Shown in pieces: positions 26,854 through 35,199 of a stretch of DNA of 64,000 nucleotides. Origin of the DNA: Dyadobacter luteus (GTDB lineage Bacteria > Bacteroidota > Bacteroidia > Cytophagales > Spirosomataceae). The notes beneath the pieces were generated by a model that did no database searches, was not told the origin of the DNA, and worked only from the letters and a program-made list of their open reading frames with translations. Made by a program: the position numbers and the translations under genes. Position 1 is the stretch's first letter, and the number at the start of each line of letters is the position of its first letter. The stretch covers positions 186,001 to 250,000 of the forward strand of contig NZ_QNUL01000006.1 in the NCBI RefSeq assembly GCF_003383615.1, written 5' to 3'.

Positions 26854-26886
26854 AAAAACCGGGAGCTGGCCAACTCCCGGTTTTTT
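26854..26886. terminator. Bidirectional terminator, sigma factor / small secreted protein
   Basis: AAAAACCGGGAG (26854-26865) pairs with CTCCCGGTTTTTT (26874-26886); T runs on both strands. It serves the sigma gene and the convergent gene that ends at 26894. Confidence 0.9.
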
Positions 26887-26893
26887 ACATATA

Positions 26894-27331
26894 TTATTTG
26901 CCACTTGCTGCAATAACAACAATTACTAAATTTACCCCAAAACCAATCCCCCAGTTCGTCCATACTTTCTTTTGCTTGATTTTTTTAGCCTTTTTCGTAT
27001 ACGCAGCATGGTACTCGCCTTGTCTGAACAGGGTTTCGTCGGGATATCCCAGATTCTGTAGTTTTGGTGTGGTTGCCGATGTTGCAATAGCAGGTATCAG
27101 TCCTACCAGAGGTGAAACAAGACTGGCGATCAAAGTGCCTGTAGCAGCTCCTTTATACTTTTTGTAATTTTTTTCTGCGTCAATCTGACCTTTCACCGAT
27201 AAATTTTCGGTGGGTGCAAAGGTGTATAATTGCTCTTTTTGCGTGGTAACAGAAGAATCAGGTGCGAAATCCTGAGCATTGGCAGTAAGTGATAGCAGGA
27301 AAAGTGTAAAAACTGGTAATAGTAGTTTCAT
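26894..27331 (-). CDS. Small exported protein with two hydrophobic segments
   Basis: 145 residues. Signal peptide MKLLLPVFTLFLLSLTANAQ. The mature part has a hydrophobic, Gly/Ala-rich stretch (GAATGTLIASLVSPLVGLIPAIA), a basic stretch (KKAKKIKQKKVW) and a C-terminal hydrophobic helix (WGIGFGVNLVIVVIAA). This layout recurs in small Bacteroidota membrane proteins of unknown function. It is single, between two terminators. No function is assigned. Confidence 0.7.
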   Translation of the reverse strand: MKLLLPVFTLFLLSLTANAQDFAPDSSVTTQKEQLYTFAPTENLSVKGQIDAEKNYKKYKGAATGTLIASLVSPLVGLIPAIATSATTPKLQNLGYPDETLFRQGEYHAAYTKKAKKIKQKKVWTNWGIGFGVNLVIVVIAASGK

Positions 27332-27440
27332 GGATAATTTGAATAAATGATAGGTGAGTTTGAAGGGAAAATTAGGTAAAAAAAACTTTTAAATACTTTC
27401 ATTTTCATGAAAAAGTAGAAATAATTCTATTGGCTTGGAC

Positions 27441-27472
27441 ATAAAAGAGGGAGCGTGCGCTCCCTCTTTTAT
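27441..27472. terminator. Perfect hairpin terminator downstream of lgt
   Basis: ATAAAAGAGGGAGCG (27441-27455), a 2-base gap, CGCTCCCTCTTTTAT (27458-27472): a 15-bp perfect inverted repeat with A/T tracts on both sides. It lies 28 bases after the lgt stop on the minus strand. Confidence 0.9.
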
Positions 27473-27499
27473 GTAACCTATTGATAATTAAATATAAGC

Positions 27500-28324
27500 C
27501 TAATCTGGCAATTGATTTTGCCTGCTTTTCAAAATAAAGAATAATCCCAGAGCAACTGCAGGAATGCTCAGCATCTGTCCCATATTCAGGGCATAATCTG
27601 CTTCAAATGCTTCCTGGTTTTCTTTAAGGAATTCGTATAGGAACCTCAGTGTAAATACCCACACGAAAAATACACCTACAAGTAGTCCGCGTGGGGTTTT
27701 TGTTTTGTACTTATTCCATAAAGCAAACAAAATAAAGAACAGAACCAGACATGAAATGGACTCGTAGAGCTGAGCAGGATGCCTTGGATTTTGCGAAAAT
27801 TCGGTGTTTTGCAGGAATATAAAACCCCAGGGAACGTCGGTCAATTTACCCACGATCTCATGGTTCATCAGGTTTCCGAATCTGATGAAGCAGCCTGTAA
27901 GGGCAACTACAATAACAATCCTGTCTGCTACCCAAAGGAAGGATTGCCCGGATGAAGCTCTCGATCTTGAATAAAGCAAAAGACCGGTGATGATTCCGAT
28001 AATGGCTCCATGGCTGGCCAGACCTGCATACGGAGGCATGATGACTTCCAGCGGGTTTTTGAATAATACCTCTGGCTGGTAAAACAAAAAATGTCCGATA
28101 CGCGCACCCAGAACTGTTGAGATGACCATATACAGCGTAAGTGCGTCAATATCTTCCTGAGGTTTTCCCTCTTTTTTGAAAATATGAATCATGATCTGCT
28201 GACCAATCAGGAAGCCGGCTGCAAACAGCAATCCGTACCAGCGAACAGGGAAAGGGCCAAAGCCTGCTATTTCGGGTATTGTAAAAATTTCGGGATTCAC
28301 ATCCCAGATGATGTAGGAGATCAT
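27500..28324 (-). CDS. lgt: Prolipoprotein diacylglyceryl transferase
   Basis: 274 residues, normal for Lgt. Seven hydrophobic segments; conserved patches VRWYGLLFAAGFLIG, ARIGHFLFY, GLASHGAIIGIITGLL (with the essential His) and FIRFGNLMNHEIVG (the Lgt signature). The enzyme moves diacylglycerol from phosphatidylglycerol to the lipobox cysteine in the inner membrane, the first step in making the many lipoproteins encoded in this window. It is divergent from yidD and ends before a strong terminator. Confidence 0.96.
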   Translation of the reverse strand: MISYIIWDVNPEIFTIPEIAGFGPFPVRWYGLLFAAGFLIGQQIMIHIFKKEGKPQEDIDALTLYMVISTVLGARIGHFLFYQPEVLFKNPLEVIMPPYAGLASHGAIIGIITGLLLYSRSRASSGQSFLWVADRIVIVVALTGCFIRFGNLMNHEIVGKLTDVPWGFIFLQNTEFSQNPRHPAQLYESISCLVLFFILFALWNKYKTKTPRGLLVGVFFVWVFTLRFLYEFLKENQEAFEADYALNMGQMLSIPAVALGLFFILKSRQNQLPD

Positions 28325-28522
28325 TTTTATATGATGTTAATGGGCAATAAGGCAAAGGGTTATCGTATACCTGTACAAATATGATAGAAAATTATGTATT
28401 GATTTTGTCTGCCACATTATATTAAGAATAAGAACGTAAAACTTTTGCAGAACGCAAGCTGGTACATTTACGTTATGGAGCAGATGTTTTAAGCGTGCAG
28501 ACTACCTTTTACAAGTCATAAA

Positions 28523-28732
28523 ATGAAATTCATACTCATAGGATTGGTCCGTATATATCAGGGGGTACTGTCGCCGTATCTTCCTAATTCCTGTCGTTAT
28601 ACACCTACCTGTTCGCAGTATATGATTCAGGCTATTCAGAAACATGGTGTGATCAGGGGAGGATGGATGGGATTAAAACGGATAGGCCGTTGTCACCCCT
28701 GGGGAGGTCACGGTCATGACCCTGTTCCGTAA
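28523..28732 (+). CDS. yidD: Membrane protein insertion efficiency factor YidD
   Basis: 69 residues with the full YidD signature: [31 protein letters not shown] and [17 protein letters not shown]. The three-cysteine pattern and [13 protein letters not shown] are diagnostic. The protein assists YidC-dependent insertion at the inner membrane. In many bacteria it lies by rnpA and yidC; here it is alone, and its stop is only 3 bp from the convergent moxR stop. Confidence 0.95.
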   Translation: MKFILIGLVRIYQGVLSPYLPNSCRYTPTCSQYMIQAIQKHGVIRGGWMGLKRIGRCHPWGGHGHDPVP

Positions 28733-28735
28733 CCA

Positions 28736-29689
28736 CTATCCAATCGCCACTTTTCTCAATATAGAATCAATAATAGATATTGTTCTTACATTGTCGGCTT
28801 CCGCTTCATAGTTAAGCAATATCCTGTGGTTCATAATGTCGGGTGCGAGCTCCTTGATATCTTCCGGCAATACATAATCTCTTCCTTCCAGATAAGCCAT
28901 GGCTTTGGCTGCACGGTTCAGATAGATCGTCGCCCTGGGTGAGACACCAAACTGTATGTATCGCGCTTCGTCTCTCAATCCATAATCCAACGGACGACGC
29001 GTGGCAAAAACCAACTCAATGATATAACGCTCCAGTGTATCGGAAATGTTGACATTGTTGACCGCATTCCTGATTGCAAAAATATCTTCTTTATTAAGTA
29101 GAGGCCTTATTTTGTAATCATAATTGATGTCGGACATTCTCCTCATTACTTCCAGTTCCTCAGCTTTTTCAAGATAGTCGACATATACTTTCATCATAAA
29201 CCTGTCGATTTGCGCTTCCGGAAGCGGATAGGTTCCTTCCTGTTCCACAGGGTTCTGCGTGGCAAGAACGATGAAAGGACGATCAAGTGGGTAAGTTTCG
29301 TCGCCTATCGTCACCTGCTTTTCCTGCATGGCTTCCAGCAGGGCCGATTGCACCTTCGCGGGAGAGCGGTTTACCTCATCTGCCAGAATAATATTGGAAA
29401 ATATCGGACCTTTTTTGACCTCGTAATCACCGATCTTGGGTTTGTAGATCATGGTACCGATTAAATCGGCTGGCAGTAAGTCGGGTGTAAATTGTATTCT
29501 TTTGAATTCAAGATCTAAAACTTTGGCCATTGAGTTGATGGTCAAAGTTTTGGCAAGGCCCGGTACTCCTTCCAGCAAAATGTGTCCTCCTGTGAAAAGA
29601 CCAATCAAAAGCCGGTTCAGCAACCGATCCTGCCCTACGACCACTTTCCCTAATTCGCCGAGTACATCTTTTATTTTTTCTAAATACAT
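28736..29689 (-). CDS. MoxR-family AAA+ ATPase
   Basis: 317 residues. Walker A region HILLEGVPGLAKTLTINSMA, Walker B NIILADEVNRSPAKVQSALLEAM (with the MoxR-typical sensor), ATQNPVEQEGTYPLPEAQIDRFM, and the lid domain with VSPRATIYLNRAAKAMAYL. MoxR proteins act as chaperone-like ATPases that usually work with DUF58 and von Willebrand A proteins encoded next to them. Here the partner genes are absent: prmC is 49 bp upstream on the same strand and yidD is convergent downstream. Confidence 0.93.
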   Translation of the reverse strand: MYLEKIKDVLGELGKVVVGQDRLLNRLLIGLFTGGHILLEGVPGLAKTLTINSMAKVLDLEFKRIQFTPDLLPADLIGTMIYKPKIGDYEVKKGPIFSNIILADEVNRSPAKVQSALLEAMQEKQVTIGDETYPLDRPFIVLATQNPVEQEGTYPLPEAQIDRFMMKVYVDYLEKAEELEVMRRMSDINYDYKIRPLLNKEDIFAIRNAVNNVNISDTLERYIIELVFATRRPLDYGLRDEARYIQFGVSPRATIYLNRAAKAMAYLEGRDYVLPEDIKELAPDIMNHRILLNYEAEADNVRTISIIDSILRKVAIG

Positions 29690-29738
29690 GTTTTTCTGTT
29701 TTAAGCATTACGGAGTACAACTGTCTCAGTTTTGCTTT

Positions 29739-30602
29739 TTAATTTCCCCAAATGGCTCTCACAAACCGGTCTTTTCCATGTATGTCGCGAAGAATCTCCA
29801 CTTTTTGATAAGATCTGTCTTCAAAAACTTTCTTTGTTTCTAATCCGAAGTGTTCGTTGATTTCTACATAACATTTTCCTCCTTCTTTAAGGTGATGTTT
29901 GCCAAAATCAGCAATGGCTTTATAAAATAATAACGGATCGTTATCTTCTACAAACAGTGCTTCGTGTGGCTCGAAACGTAACACGTTAGGTAGCATATGC
30001 TCCGCTTCAGAATAAGTAACGTATGGCGGATTACTTACCAGACAGTCAAATTTGATAACGTTTCCTGGTATCGGAAATGTTACATTCAGCATATCCTGCT
30101 TTGCAAACTGCACATCTGCAATCAACTGACGGGCATTTTCGCGGGCAACTTCCAGCGCTTCATCAGATACATCCCAGGCGTGTACATTCACATGCGGAAG
30201 AAAGCGGGCAAGCACGATGGCAATACATCCGCTACCTGTCCCGATGTCAAGAATCGAAATATCTTTGTCGGGTTCAGCATAGTCGCGGGTGACCATTCTT
30301 ACCAACTCTTCTGTTTCCGGCCGTGGAATAAGCACAGAAGAAGAAACTCTGAACTCCAATCCGCAAAATTCTGTGGAGCCAATAATGTGCTGAACAGGTT
30401 CGCTATTGTTGAGGCGTGAGATAATGGATAGCCAGTCGGGTTGCGCTGTGGTTTCAGGAATAGGTCTGTCCACAAGGACATCAATATTTCTTAACCGCAT
30501 ATAATGCTCCAATAGCATGAATGTGATGGCTTGCGCTTCTTTTTCGGGATATGCTGTAATGCCGCTTACGATATTTTTATATAGCTGACGTGCCGAAGTC
30601 AT
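29739..30602 (-). CDS. prmC: Peptide chain release factor N5-glutamine methyltransferase
   Basis: 287 residues. SAM-binding motif ILDIGTGSGCIAIVLARFLP and the substrate motif LVSNPPYVTYSE are those of PrmC/HemK, with the small helical N-terminal domain and the linker LIPRPETEELV. It methylates the GGQ glutamine of release factors RF1 and RF2. It is divergent from ribD with a shared palindrome between them, and is followed by moxR, probably in the same transcript. Confidence 0.95.
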   Translation of the reverse strand: MTSARQLYKNIVSGITAYPEKEAQAITFMLLEHYMRLRNIDVLVDRPIPETTAQPDWLSIISRLNNSEPVQHIIGSTEFCGLEFRVSSSVLIPRPETEELVRMVTRDYAEPDKDISILDIGTGSGCIAIVLARFLPHVNVHAWDVSDEALEVARENARQLIADVQFAKQDMLNVTFPIPGNVIKFDCLVSNPPYVTYSEAEHMLPNVLRFEPHEALFVEDNDPLLFYKAIADFGKHHLKEGGKCYVEINEHFGLETKKVFEDRSYQKVEILRDIHGKDRFVRAIWGN

Positions 30603-30638
30603 TTTTGATCAGTTTTTATTCCAAGGTCGGAAAGTTAA

Positions 30639-30646
30639 CAAATTTA
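30639..30646 (-). promoter_or_regulatory. -7 element of prmC
   Basis: On the minus strand TAAATTTG (30646-30639) matches TAnnTTTG and lies 37 bases before the prmC ATG. Confidence 0.5.
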
Positions 30647-30655
30647 AAGAACTCC

Positions 30656-30671
30656 CGAAACTCGAGTTTCG
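30656..30671. promoter_or_regulatory. 16-bp perfect palindrome in the prmC/ribD promoter region
   Basis: CGAAACTCGAGTTTCG is a perfect 16-bp palindrome. It lies just upstream of the prmC -7 element and a few bases before TGACTTTG (30675-30682), a one-mismatch -7 element for ribD, so a protein bound there would touch both promoters. Confidence 0.55.
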
Positions 30672-30695
30672 CCCTGACTTTGTATTTTTACCACT

Positions 30696-31763
30696 ATGAA
30701 CTCAGATATTCAATGGATGCAGCGCGCTTTACAGCTGGCGGAATACGGTAGGGGAAGCGTAAGTCCTAACCCTATGGTGGGCTGTGTGATCGTGCATGAA
30801 GGTAGAATTATAGGCGAAGGATGGCACAGACACTATGGCGGGCCACATGCCGAAGTAAGAGCGGTGGAAGATGCTGAAGAGAAAGGAAACGGAGCATGGC
30901 TGGAAGATGCAACGGTGTATGTAACGCTGGAACCGTGTTCTCATATCGGGAAAACACCTCCCTGTGCGGATCTGCTGGTAGCGAAGCATGTAAAAAAGGT
31001 CGTTATCTGTAATCATGATCCTAACCCTTTGGTAGCTGGAAAAGGTATACAGAAGCTTCGGGATGCAGGAATTGAAGTAGAGCAGGGAGTACTTGAAGAG
31101 GAGGGATTGGAATTGAACAAACGTTTTTTTCTGGCGTTTAGAGCAAATCGTCCTTATGTAATCCTGAAGTGGGCAGAAACAGCAGATGGATACCTGGGCC
31201 ACAGCAACGGCGCTCCGGTAGCCATCAGTGGAGCGTATTCCAATATGCGTGTGCATAAATGGCGTAGTGAAGAAGATGCTATATTGGTGGGATTTAATAC
31301 TGCACTGGTGGATAATCCCCGGTTGAATGTCAGAAAATGGGCAGGGAGAAACCCGGTGAGAATAGTTTTGGATAGAAACGGGATTTTGCCGGAAACGCTT
31401 CATTTTTTTGACGGATCGCAACCAACATTGATAGCAGGCTACAAAAGCAGACGAGATGCAATAGCTTTTCCTCAGCGTTACAGTGATACTCCTGAAACTG
31501 CGGCTGTTCAGCTTACACCTGGAAATGATGAAATAGGACAGTTGTTGAAGGAGCTGGTAAACCAGAAGATACATTCTGTGTTTGTAGAAGGCGGACCAGC
31601 AGTTATTAATTCTTTTCTGAAAAGCGGACTATGGGATGAAATACGCCGTTGCCAGAGCAATAAGGTATTGGGAGAAGGAATTATGGCTCCTGCACCTCAC
31701 GGAATTCTGACTGGATCCGAGAAGGTACAGGATGATTTATGGACTTATTACCGAAAAGACTAA
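30696..31763 (+). CDS. ribD: Bifunctional riboflavin biosynthesis deaminase/reductase
   Basis: 355 residues. The N-terminal ~145 are the cytidine-deaminase-like domain with zinc motif GGPHAEVRAVEDAE and VTLEPCSHIGKTPPCADLL. The C-terminal part is the RibD reductase (YVILKWAETADGYLG, then SEEDAILVGFNTALVDNPRLNVR, then FVEGGPAVINSFL). It carries out the deamination and reduction steps from the GTP-derived pyrimidine in riboflavin synthesis. The last codon overlaps the convergent aroE stop by 4 bp. Confidence 0.95.
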   Translation: MNSDIQWMQRALQLAEYGRGSVSPNPMVGCVIVHEGRIIGEGWHRHYGGPHAEVRAVEDAEEKGNGAWLEDATVYVTLEPCSHIGKTPPCADLLVAKHVKKVVICNHDPNPLVAGKGIQKLRDAGIEVEQGVLEEEGLELNKRFFLAFRANRPYVILKWAETADGYLGHSNGAPVAISGAYSNMRVHKWRSEEDAILVGFNTALVDNPRLNVRKWAGRNPVRIVLDRNGILPETLHFFDGSQPTLIAGYKSRRDAIAFPQRYSDTPETAAVQLTPGNDEIGQLLKELVNQKIHSVFVEGGPAVINSFLKSGLWDEIRRCQSNKVLGEGIMAPAPHGILTGSEKVQDDLWTYYRKD

Positions 31764-32530
31764 ATACTCCACATTTCGTCGTCGCTGGTCCAGATATCCC
31801 AGGCTTTTTCGGCCTGCAGCTCCAGCATTTTAAGACCATTTTGTGTGGCAGCGCCCTTTTCTGCTCCTTTTTTCAGGAAGGTTGTTTCTGCAGGATTATA
31901 AACCAGATCATACAGATAATGCTGATTGCCGACCCATTCAAAAGGTAGCGCCGGACATCCTTCTATATTGGGAAATGTACCAAGAGGAGTTGTATTGATA
32001 ACAAGGCGGTGAGAGCCAACAATCTCTTCGTTCAGATCTTCGTAAACAAGGCAACCATTCTGCGGACTGCGGGATACCTGCTGATAGGTAATCTCCAGAT
32101 CTTGCAATGCAACCTGTACAGCTTTAGCAGCTCCGCCATTTCCAAGAATAAGTGCCTGGAAACTACTGCATGCTTCTCCGCGGCGGTCAAGCCATTCTAC
32201 CAATGATTGCTTGAATCCGTAGTAATCGGTATTATATCCTTTGGTACTGCCATCAGCAAAAATCTTAATGGTATTGACTGCCCCAATTCTTTCTGCCGAA
32301 GAATCATCTAAATCATCCAGATGGCTGATGACGGCTTTTTTATGTGGAATAGTGACATTTAATCCTCGCAGATCAGGTTTTTTGAGCAGATCAGCAAGTC
32401 CGTCCAATGTTTCCATTTCATAGAGATCGTAGCTGCTTTCCTTTATCCCTTCTCTTGTAAATTTGTCACCGAAATAGCGCTTTGAAAACGAATGAGTAAG
32501 TGGAAATCCTATCAGGCCGTATAAATTCAT
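31760..32530 (-). CDS. aroE: Shikimate dehydrogenase
   Basis: 256 residues. Substrate-binding motif GFPLTHSFSKRYF, catalytic NVTIPHKKAVISHLDDLD, then GAVNTIKIFADGSTKGYNTDYYGF, and the NADP loop ALILGNGGAAKAVQVAL. It makes shikimate from 3-dehydroshikimate in aromatic amino acid synthesis. No other aro gene is nearby. It is convergent to ribD with a 4-bp overlap, so no terminator separates the two. Confidence 0.95.
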   Translation of the reverse strand: MNLYGLIGFPLTHSFSKRYFGDKFTREGIKESSYDLYEMETLDGLADLLKKPDLRGLNVTIPHKKAVISHLDDLDDSSAERIGAVNTIKIFADGSTKGYNTDYYGFKQSLVEWLDRRGEACSSFQALILGNGGAAKAVQVALQDLEITYQQVSRSPQNGCLVYEDLNEEIVGSHRLVINTTPLGTFPNIEGCPALPFEWVGNQHYLYDLVYNPAETTFLKKGAEKGAATQNGLKMLELQAEKAWDIWTSDDEMWSI

Positions 32531-32760
32531 AGTGATTTGTGATTCTGATGCGAAAGTTGTTCTGCATTTAATATCTGACGTGGAATGATCAGAGCTACCC
32601 CGATGAGGATGTTCAAACGCAATGGCGAAGTTAACCGACTTGTAACGGAATCACAAAGGTTTGGGAGGAAGGTACTGTATTACTACCTCATCGGGTGACC
32701 TGTTTCCCCTTCCTTGCGCATCCTCATCTCTCCGGTAGTTCCTTATTTTATTCAGTTATA

Positions 32761-32788
32761 TTTGTCAATAGGGGGCGGGATAACTTTG
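32761..32788 (+). promoter_or_regulatory. Promoter of the DUF1016 nuclease gene
   Basis: TTTG (32761-32764), 16 bases, then TAACTTTG (32781-32788), a match to the -33/-7 elements with slightly short spacing. Transcription would begin just before the AC repeat. Confidence 0.6.
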
Positions 32789-32804
32789 CACTTATCTAAT
32801 CTTT

Positions 32805-32823
32805 ACACACACACACACACACA
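32805..32823 (+). repeat. AC dinucleotide microsatellite before the nuclease start codon
   Basis: Nine AC units plus A, ending 3 bases before the ATG at 32827. It covers the ribosome-docking part of the 5' leader. Changes in unit number would change the spacing or structure there. Confidence 0.9.
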
Positions 32824-32826
32824 TCT

Positions 32827-33843
32827 ATGGAGCTGAATAAAAATGTTATCACTGAGATACAGGCGATTATTTCTGATGCGCAGCAGAGAGCCATCCGGAG
32901 TGTAGATTTTGAAAGAGTGTTGATGTACTGGCATATTGGTAAGGTCATCTTTGAAGAAGAGCAACAAGGTGAAGACCGTGCTGCCTATGGCACTTTTCTG
33001 ATTAAGTCGATATCAAAGGAGTTTCAACCAGTAATGGGTTCGGGTTTTTCTGTTCGGCAGTTGGAAATGAACAGACAATTTTACCGTGTTTTTCCAATTG
33101 CGAACGCACTGCGTACGCAATTCAGTTGGACTCATTATCGATTACTTATTCGTATTGATAATCAGGATAAAAGAGATTTTTATATAGCAGAAGCTGAAAA
33201 GAATAATTGGTCGGCGAGGCAACTGGAGCGGCAGATAAATAGTCAGTTGTTTGAACGTCTTTTGATGAGTAACGACGTGGCATCGGTATTGTCGGTAGCC
33301 CGAAGTGAAAAACACCCTGTTGATGCCAGAGAAATTATTAAAGATCCGATGGTGTTGGAGTTCCTGGGATTAAAAAGAGAAGCTGCTTACTATGAAAAAG
33401 ATCTTGAAACGGGCATTATTACCCATTTGCAGGAATTCATGCTGGAGCTTGGTAACGGTTTTACGTTTGCGGCCCGTCAGAAAAGAATACATATAGATGG
33501 AGATGAGTTTTTCGTGGATCTGGTATTTTACAACCGACTGTTACAGTGTTTTGTCATTATTGAGATTAAAACACAAAAGTTATCACACCAGGACTTAGGG
33601 CAGTTGCAAATGTATGTAAACTACTACGATAGGTATGAGAAACAGGAATTTGAAAATCCTACAATTGGCATATTACTCTGTACTGATAAAAATGATACTA
33701 TGGTGAAAATCTCGTTACCCGAAAACAGCAGAAATATCATTACGAGTAAATATCAGCTTTACTTACCTACTGAACAGCAATTATTGGATGAAGTAAGAAG
33801 AGAAATCGATAAACTTGGTAATGACGGTAAGTCAGGTATATAA
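32827..33843 (+). CDS. DUF1016 / PD-(D/E)XK nuclease family protein (YhcG-like)
   Basis: 338 residues, full length for the family. The N-terminal DUF1016 domain (about 1-160, with VLMYWHIGKVIFEEEQQG and FSWTHYRLLIRI) is followed by a PD-(D/E)XK nuclease fold (about 185-330). The core is DGDEFFVDLVFYNRLLQ (Asp), then CFVIIEIKTQKL (E-x-K), then QLQMYVNYYDRYE. Relatives include E. coli YhcG. The family is widespread on mobile and defence-linked DNA but its role is not well settled. The gene stands alone, has its own promoter, and an AC microsatellite directly before the start. A truncated paralog lies at 11749-12138. Confidence 0.9.
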   Translation: MELNKNVITEIQAIISDAQQRAIRSVDFERVLMYWHIGKVIFEEEQQGEDRAAYGTFLIKSISKEFQPVMGSGFSVRQLEMNRQFYRVFPIANALRTQFSWTHYRLLIRIDNQDKRDFYIAEAEKNNWSARQLERQINSQLFERLLMSNDVASVLSVARSEKHPVDAREIIKDPMVLEFLGLKREAAYYEKDLETGIITHLQEFMLELGNGFTFAARQKRIHIDGDEFFVDLVFYNRLLQCFVIIEIKTQKLSHQDLGQLQMYVNYYDRYEKQEFENPTIGILLCTDKNDTMVKISLPENSRNIITSKYQLYLPTEQQLLDEVRREIDKLGNDGKSGI

Positions 33844-33958
33844 ATTTTTTCCACACTGTTGCAGCAATAAGGAGCACTTCAACGTAATTTTTAAAGGAAA
33901 CATAACAGGTACTTTGAGGTAATCAAGGACCTTTCAGTAGCAATCAGAATTTAGAATA

Positions 33959-34942
33959 ATGTATAGAATAGTTTTACTCCTCAGCGTTTTCATCACTTCA
34001 TCAGCATATGCTCAAATAGGTAACCGACAAACTCCGGCTGTCATTCTGGATACGGACATTGGGCCGGACTACGATGATGTGGGAGCGATGGCTATGTTTC
34101 ATGCCATGGCTGACAGAGGTGAAATGAGACCCTTGGCTGTCATAGCATCTAACAAAAATGAGTTGGTAATTCCTTCTATAGACGTGATCAATACCTGGTT
34201 CGGAAGGCCGGAGTTGCCGGTTGGTGCTCCTAAGGGTAATGCTCCTGATTACGGTGCTTCTCAAAAATGGCCTGAGATGCTGGTTGCGAAATACCCACAT
34301 AAGATCAAAAATACAACTGATGCGCCCGACGCAGTGGAGACATACAGGAAAGTACTGGCAGCGCAACCGGATAATAGTGTTACCATTATCACGATCGGCT
34401 TTCTGACAAACCTGAGTAACCTACTGGATTCTAAGCCTGATAAAAACTCACTTTTGTCGGGTGAGGATTTGGTAAGGAGAAAGGTGAGGCAGCTCGTATC
34501 TATGGCCGGTGCTTTTCCGGAAGGAAGGGAGTACAACGTATTCACAGATTCTCTTGCTGCAGAAAAGGTATTTAGTCAGTGGCCGACACAGATTATACTG
34601 AGTGGCTTTGAAATAGGAAATCAGATCAAAACAGGGCTAAAACTTGTAGCGAATGAAAGGCTGGATAGTCCGGTAAAAGATGTATATGTACATGCGATGC
34701 CAAAGAGTGAAGGCGATGCGCAGGGACGAATGAGCTGGGATCAGACTGCCGTATTGGTAGCAATCCGTGGCGTGCAGCCTTATTTTGGAGTGAAACGAGG
34801 GAAAATGATTGTCGAAGGTGGTAATAATACCTGGCGGGATGATGCCATGGGTCCGCATGCCTACTTAACGGAAGCAATGCCTTTGGATCAGGTTGGAGCT
34901 TTGATTGAAGGATTGATGATGTGGGAAGGAAAGAATAAGTAA
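33959..34942 (+). CDS. Secreted nucleoside hydrolase-like protein
   Basis: 327 residues with a signal peptide (cut after SAYAQ). The mature start carries the calcium-binding signature VILDTDIGPDYDDVGAMAMF of inosine-uridine nucleoside hydrolases, and the later EYNVFTDSLAAEKVFSQWP matches the family's EyN...D..AA..vf motif (with Ser in place of the usual Pro). Cytoplasmic members split nucleosides to base and ribose; exported members in Bacteroidota may scavenge nucleosides or act on related glycosides. It is monocistronic, upstream of the amino-sugar region but separated from it by a 257-bp gap. Confidence 0.87.
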   Translation: MYRIVLLLSVFITSSAYAQIGNRQTPAVILDTDIGPDYDDVGAMAMFHAMADRGEMRPLAVIASNKNELVIPSIDVINTWFGRPELPVGAPKGNAPDYGASQKWPEMLVAKYPHKIKNTTDAPDAVETYRKVLAAQPDNSVTIITIGFLTNLSNLLDSKPDKNSLLSGEDLVRRKVRQLVSMAGAFPEGREYNVFTDSLAAEKVFSQWPTQIILSGFEIGNQIKTGLKLVANERLDSPVKDVYVHAMPKSEGDAQGRMSWDQTAVLVAIRGVQPYFGVKRGKMIVEGGNNTWRDDAMGPHAYLTEAMPLDQVGALIEGLMMWEGKNK

Positions 34943-35114
34943 GAACACTCCGGTCTGCATGCGGCAGCAGGCTGCGCTGAATCGTTAGCGTGGTTTGTTG
35001 CATTCTCTGTTCAGCCCGACTCCGTCGTTCAGGCCAGAAAGTCGGAATAGTATGTTTTCAGAAGTTCTCAGTATTAAGACTGCGGAACAAAATGAAGGCA
35101 ATTTAAGAGTTTAC

Positions 35115-35142
35115 TGATTTTTTAAAAATATTTAAAAAATCA
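35115..35142. promoter_or_regulatory. AT-rich 12-bp inverted repeat upstream of the GH20 gene
   Basis: TGATTTTTTAAA (35115-35126), AATA, TTTAAAAAATCA (35131-35142): a perfect inverted repeat 58 bp before the GH20 start. It may be an operator or a weak terminator for the preceding gene. Confidence 0.5.
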
Positions 35143-35199
35143 ACTGGTGAATCGATAAATTGCCAAACAATCATTTTGGATCCAACTAACCAGTCAATT

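Noticed and set aside
30729..31574. 281-codon open frame on - opposite ribD
   Set aside because: Antisense to ribD, which has all catalytic motifs; the predicted product has no family resemblance.
32599..32695. 10-bp inverted repeat (CCCGATGAGG / CCTCATCGGG) as insertion sequence ends
   Set aside because: Only 77 bp between the arms, no transposase remnant, no target duplication seen.
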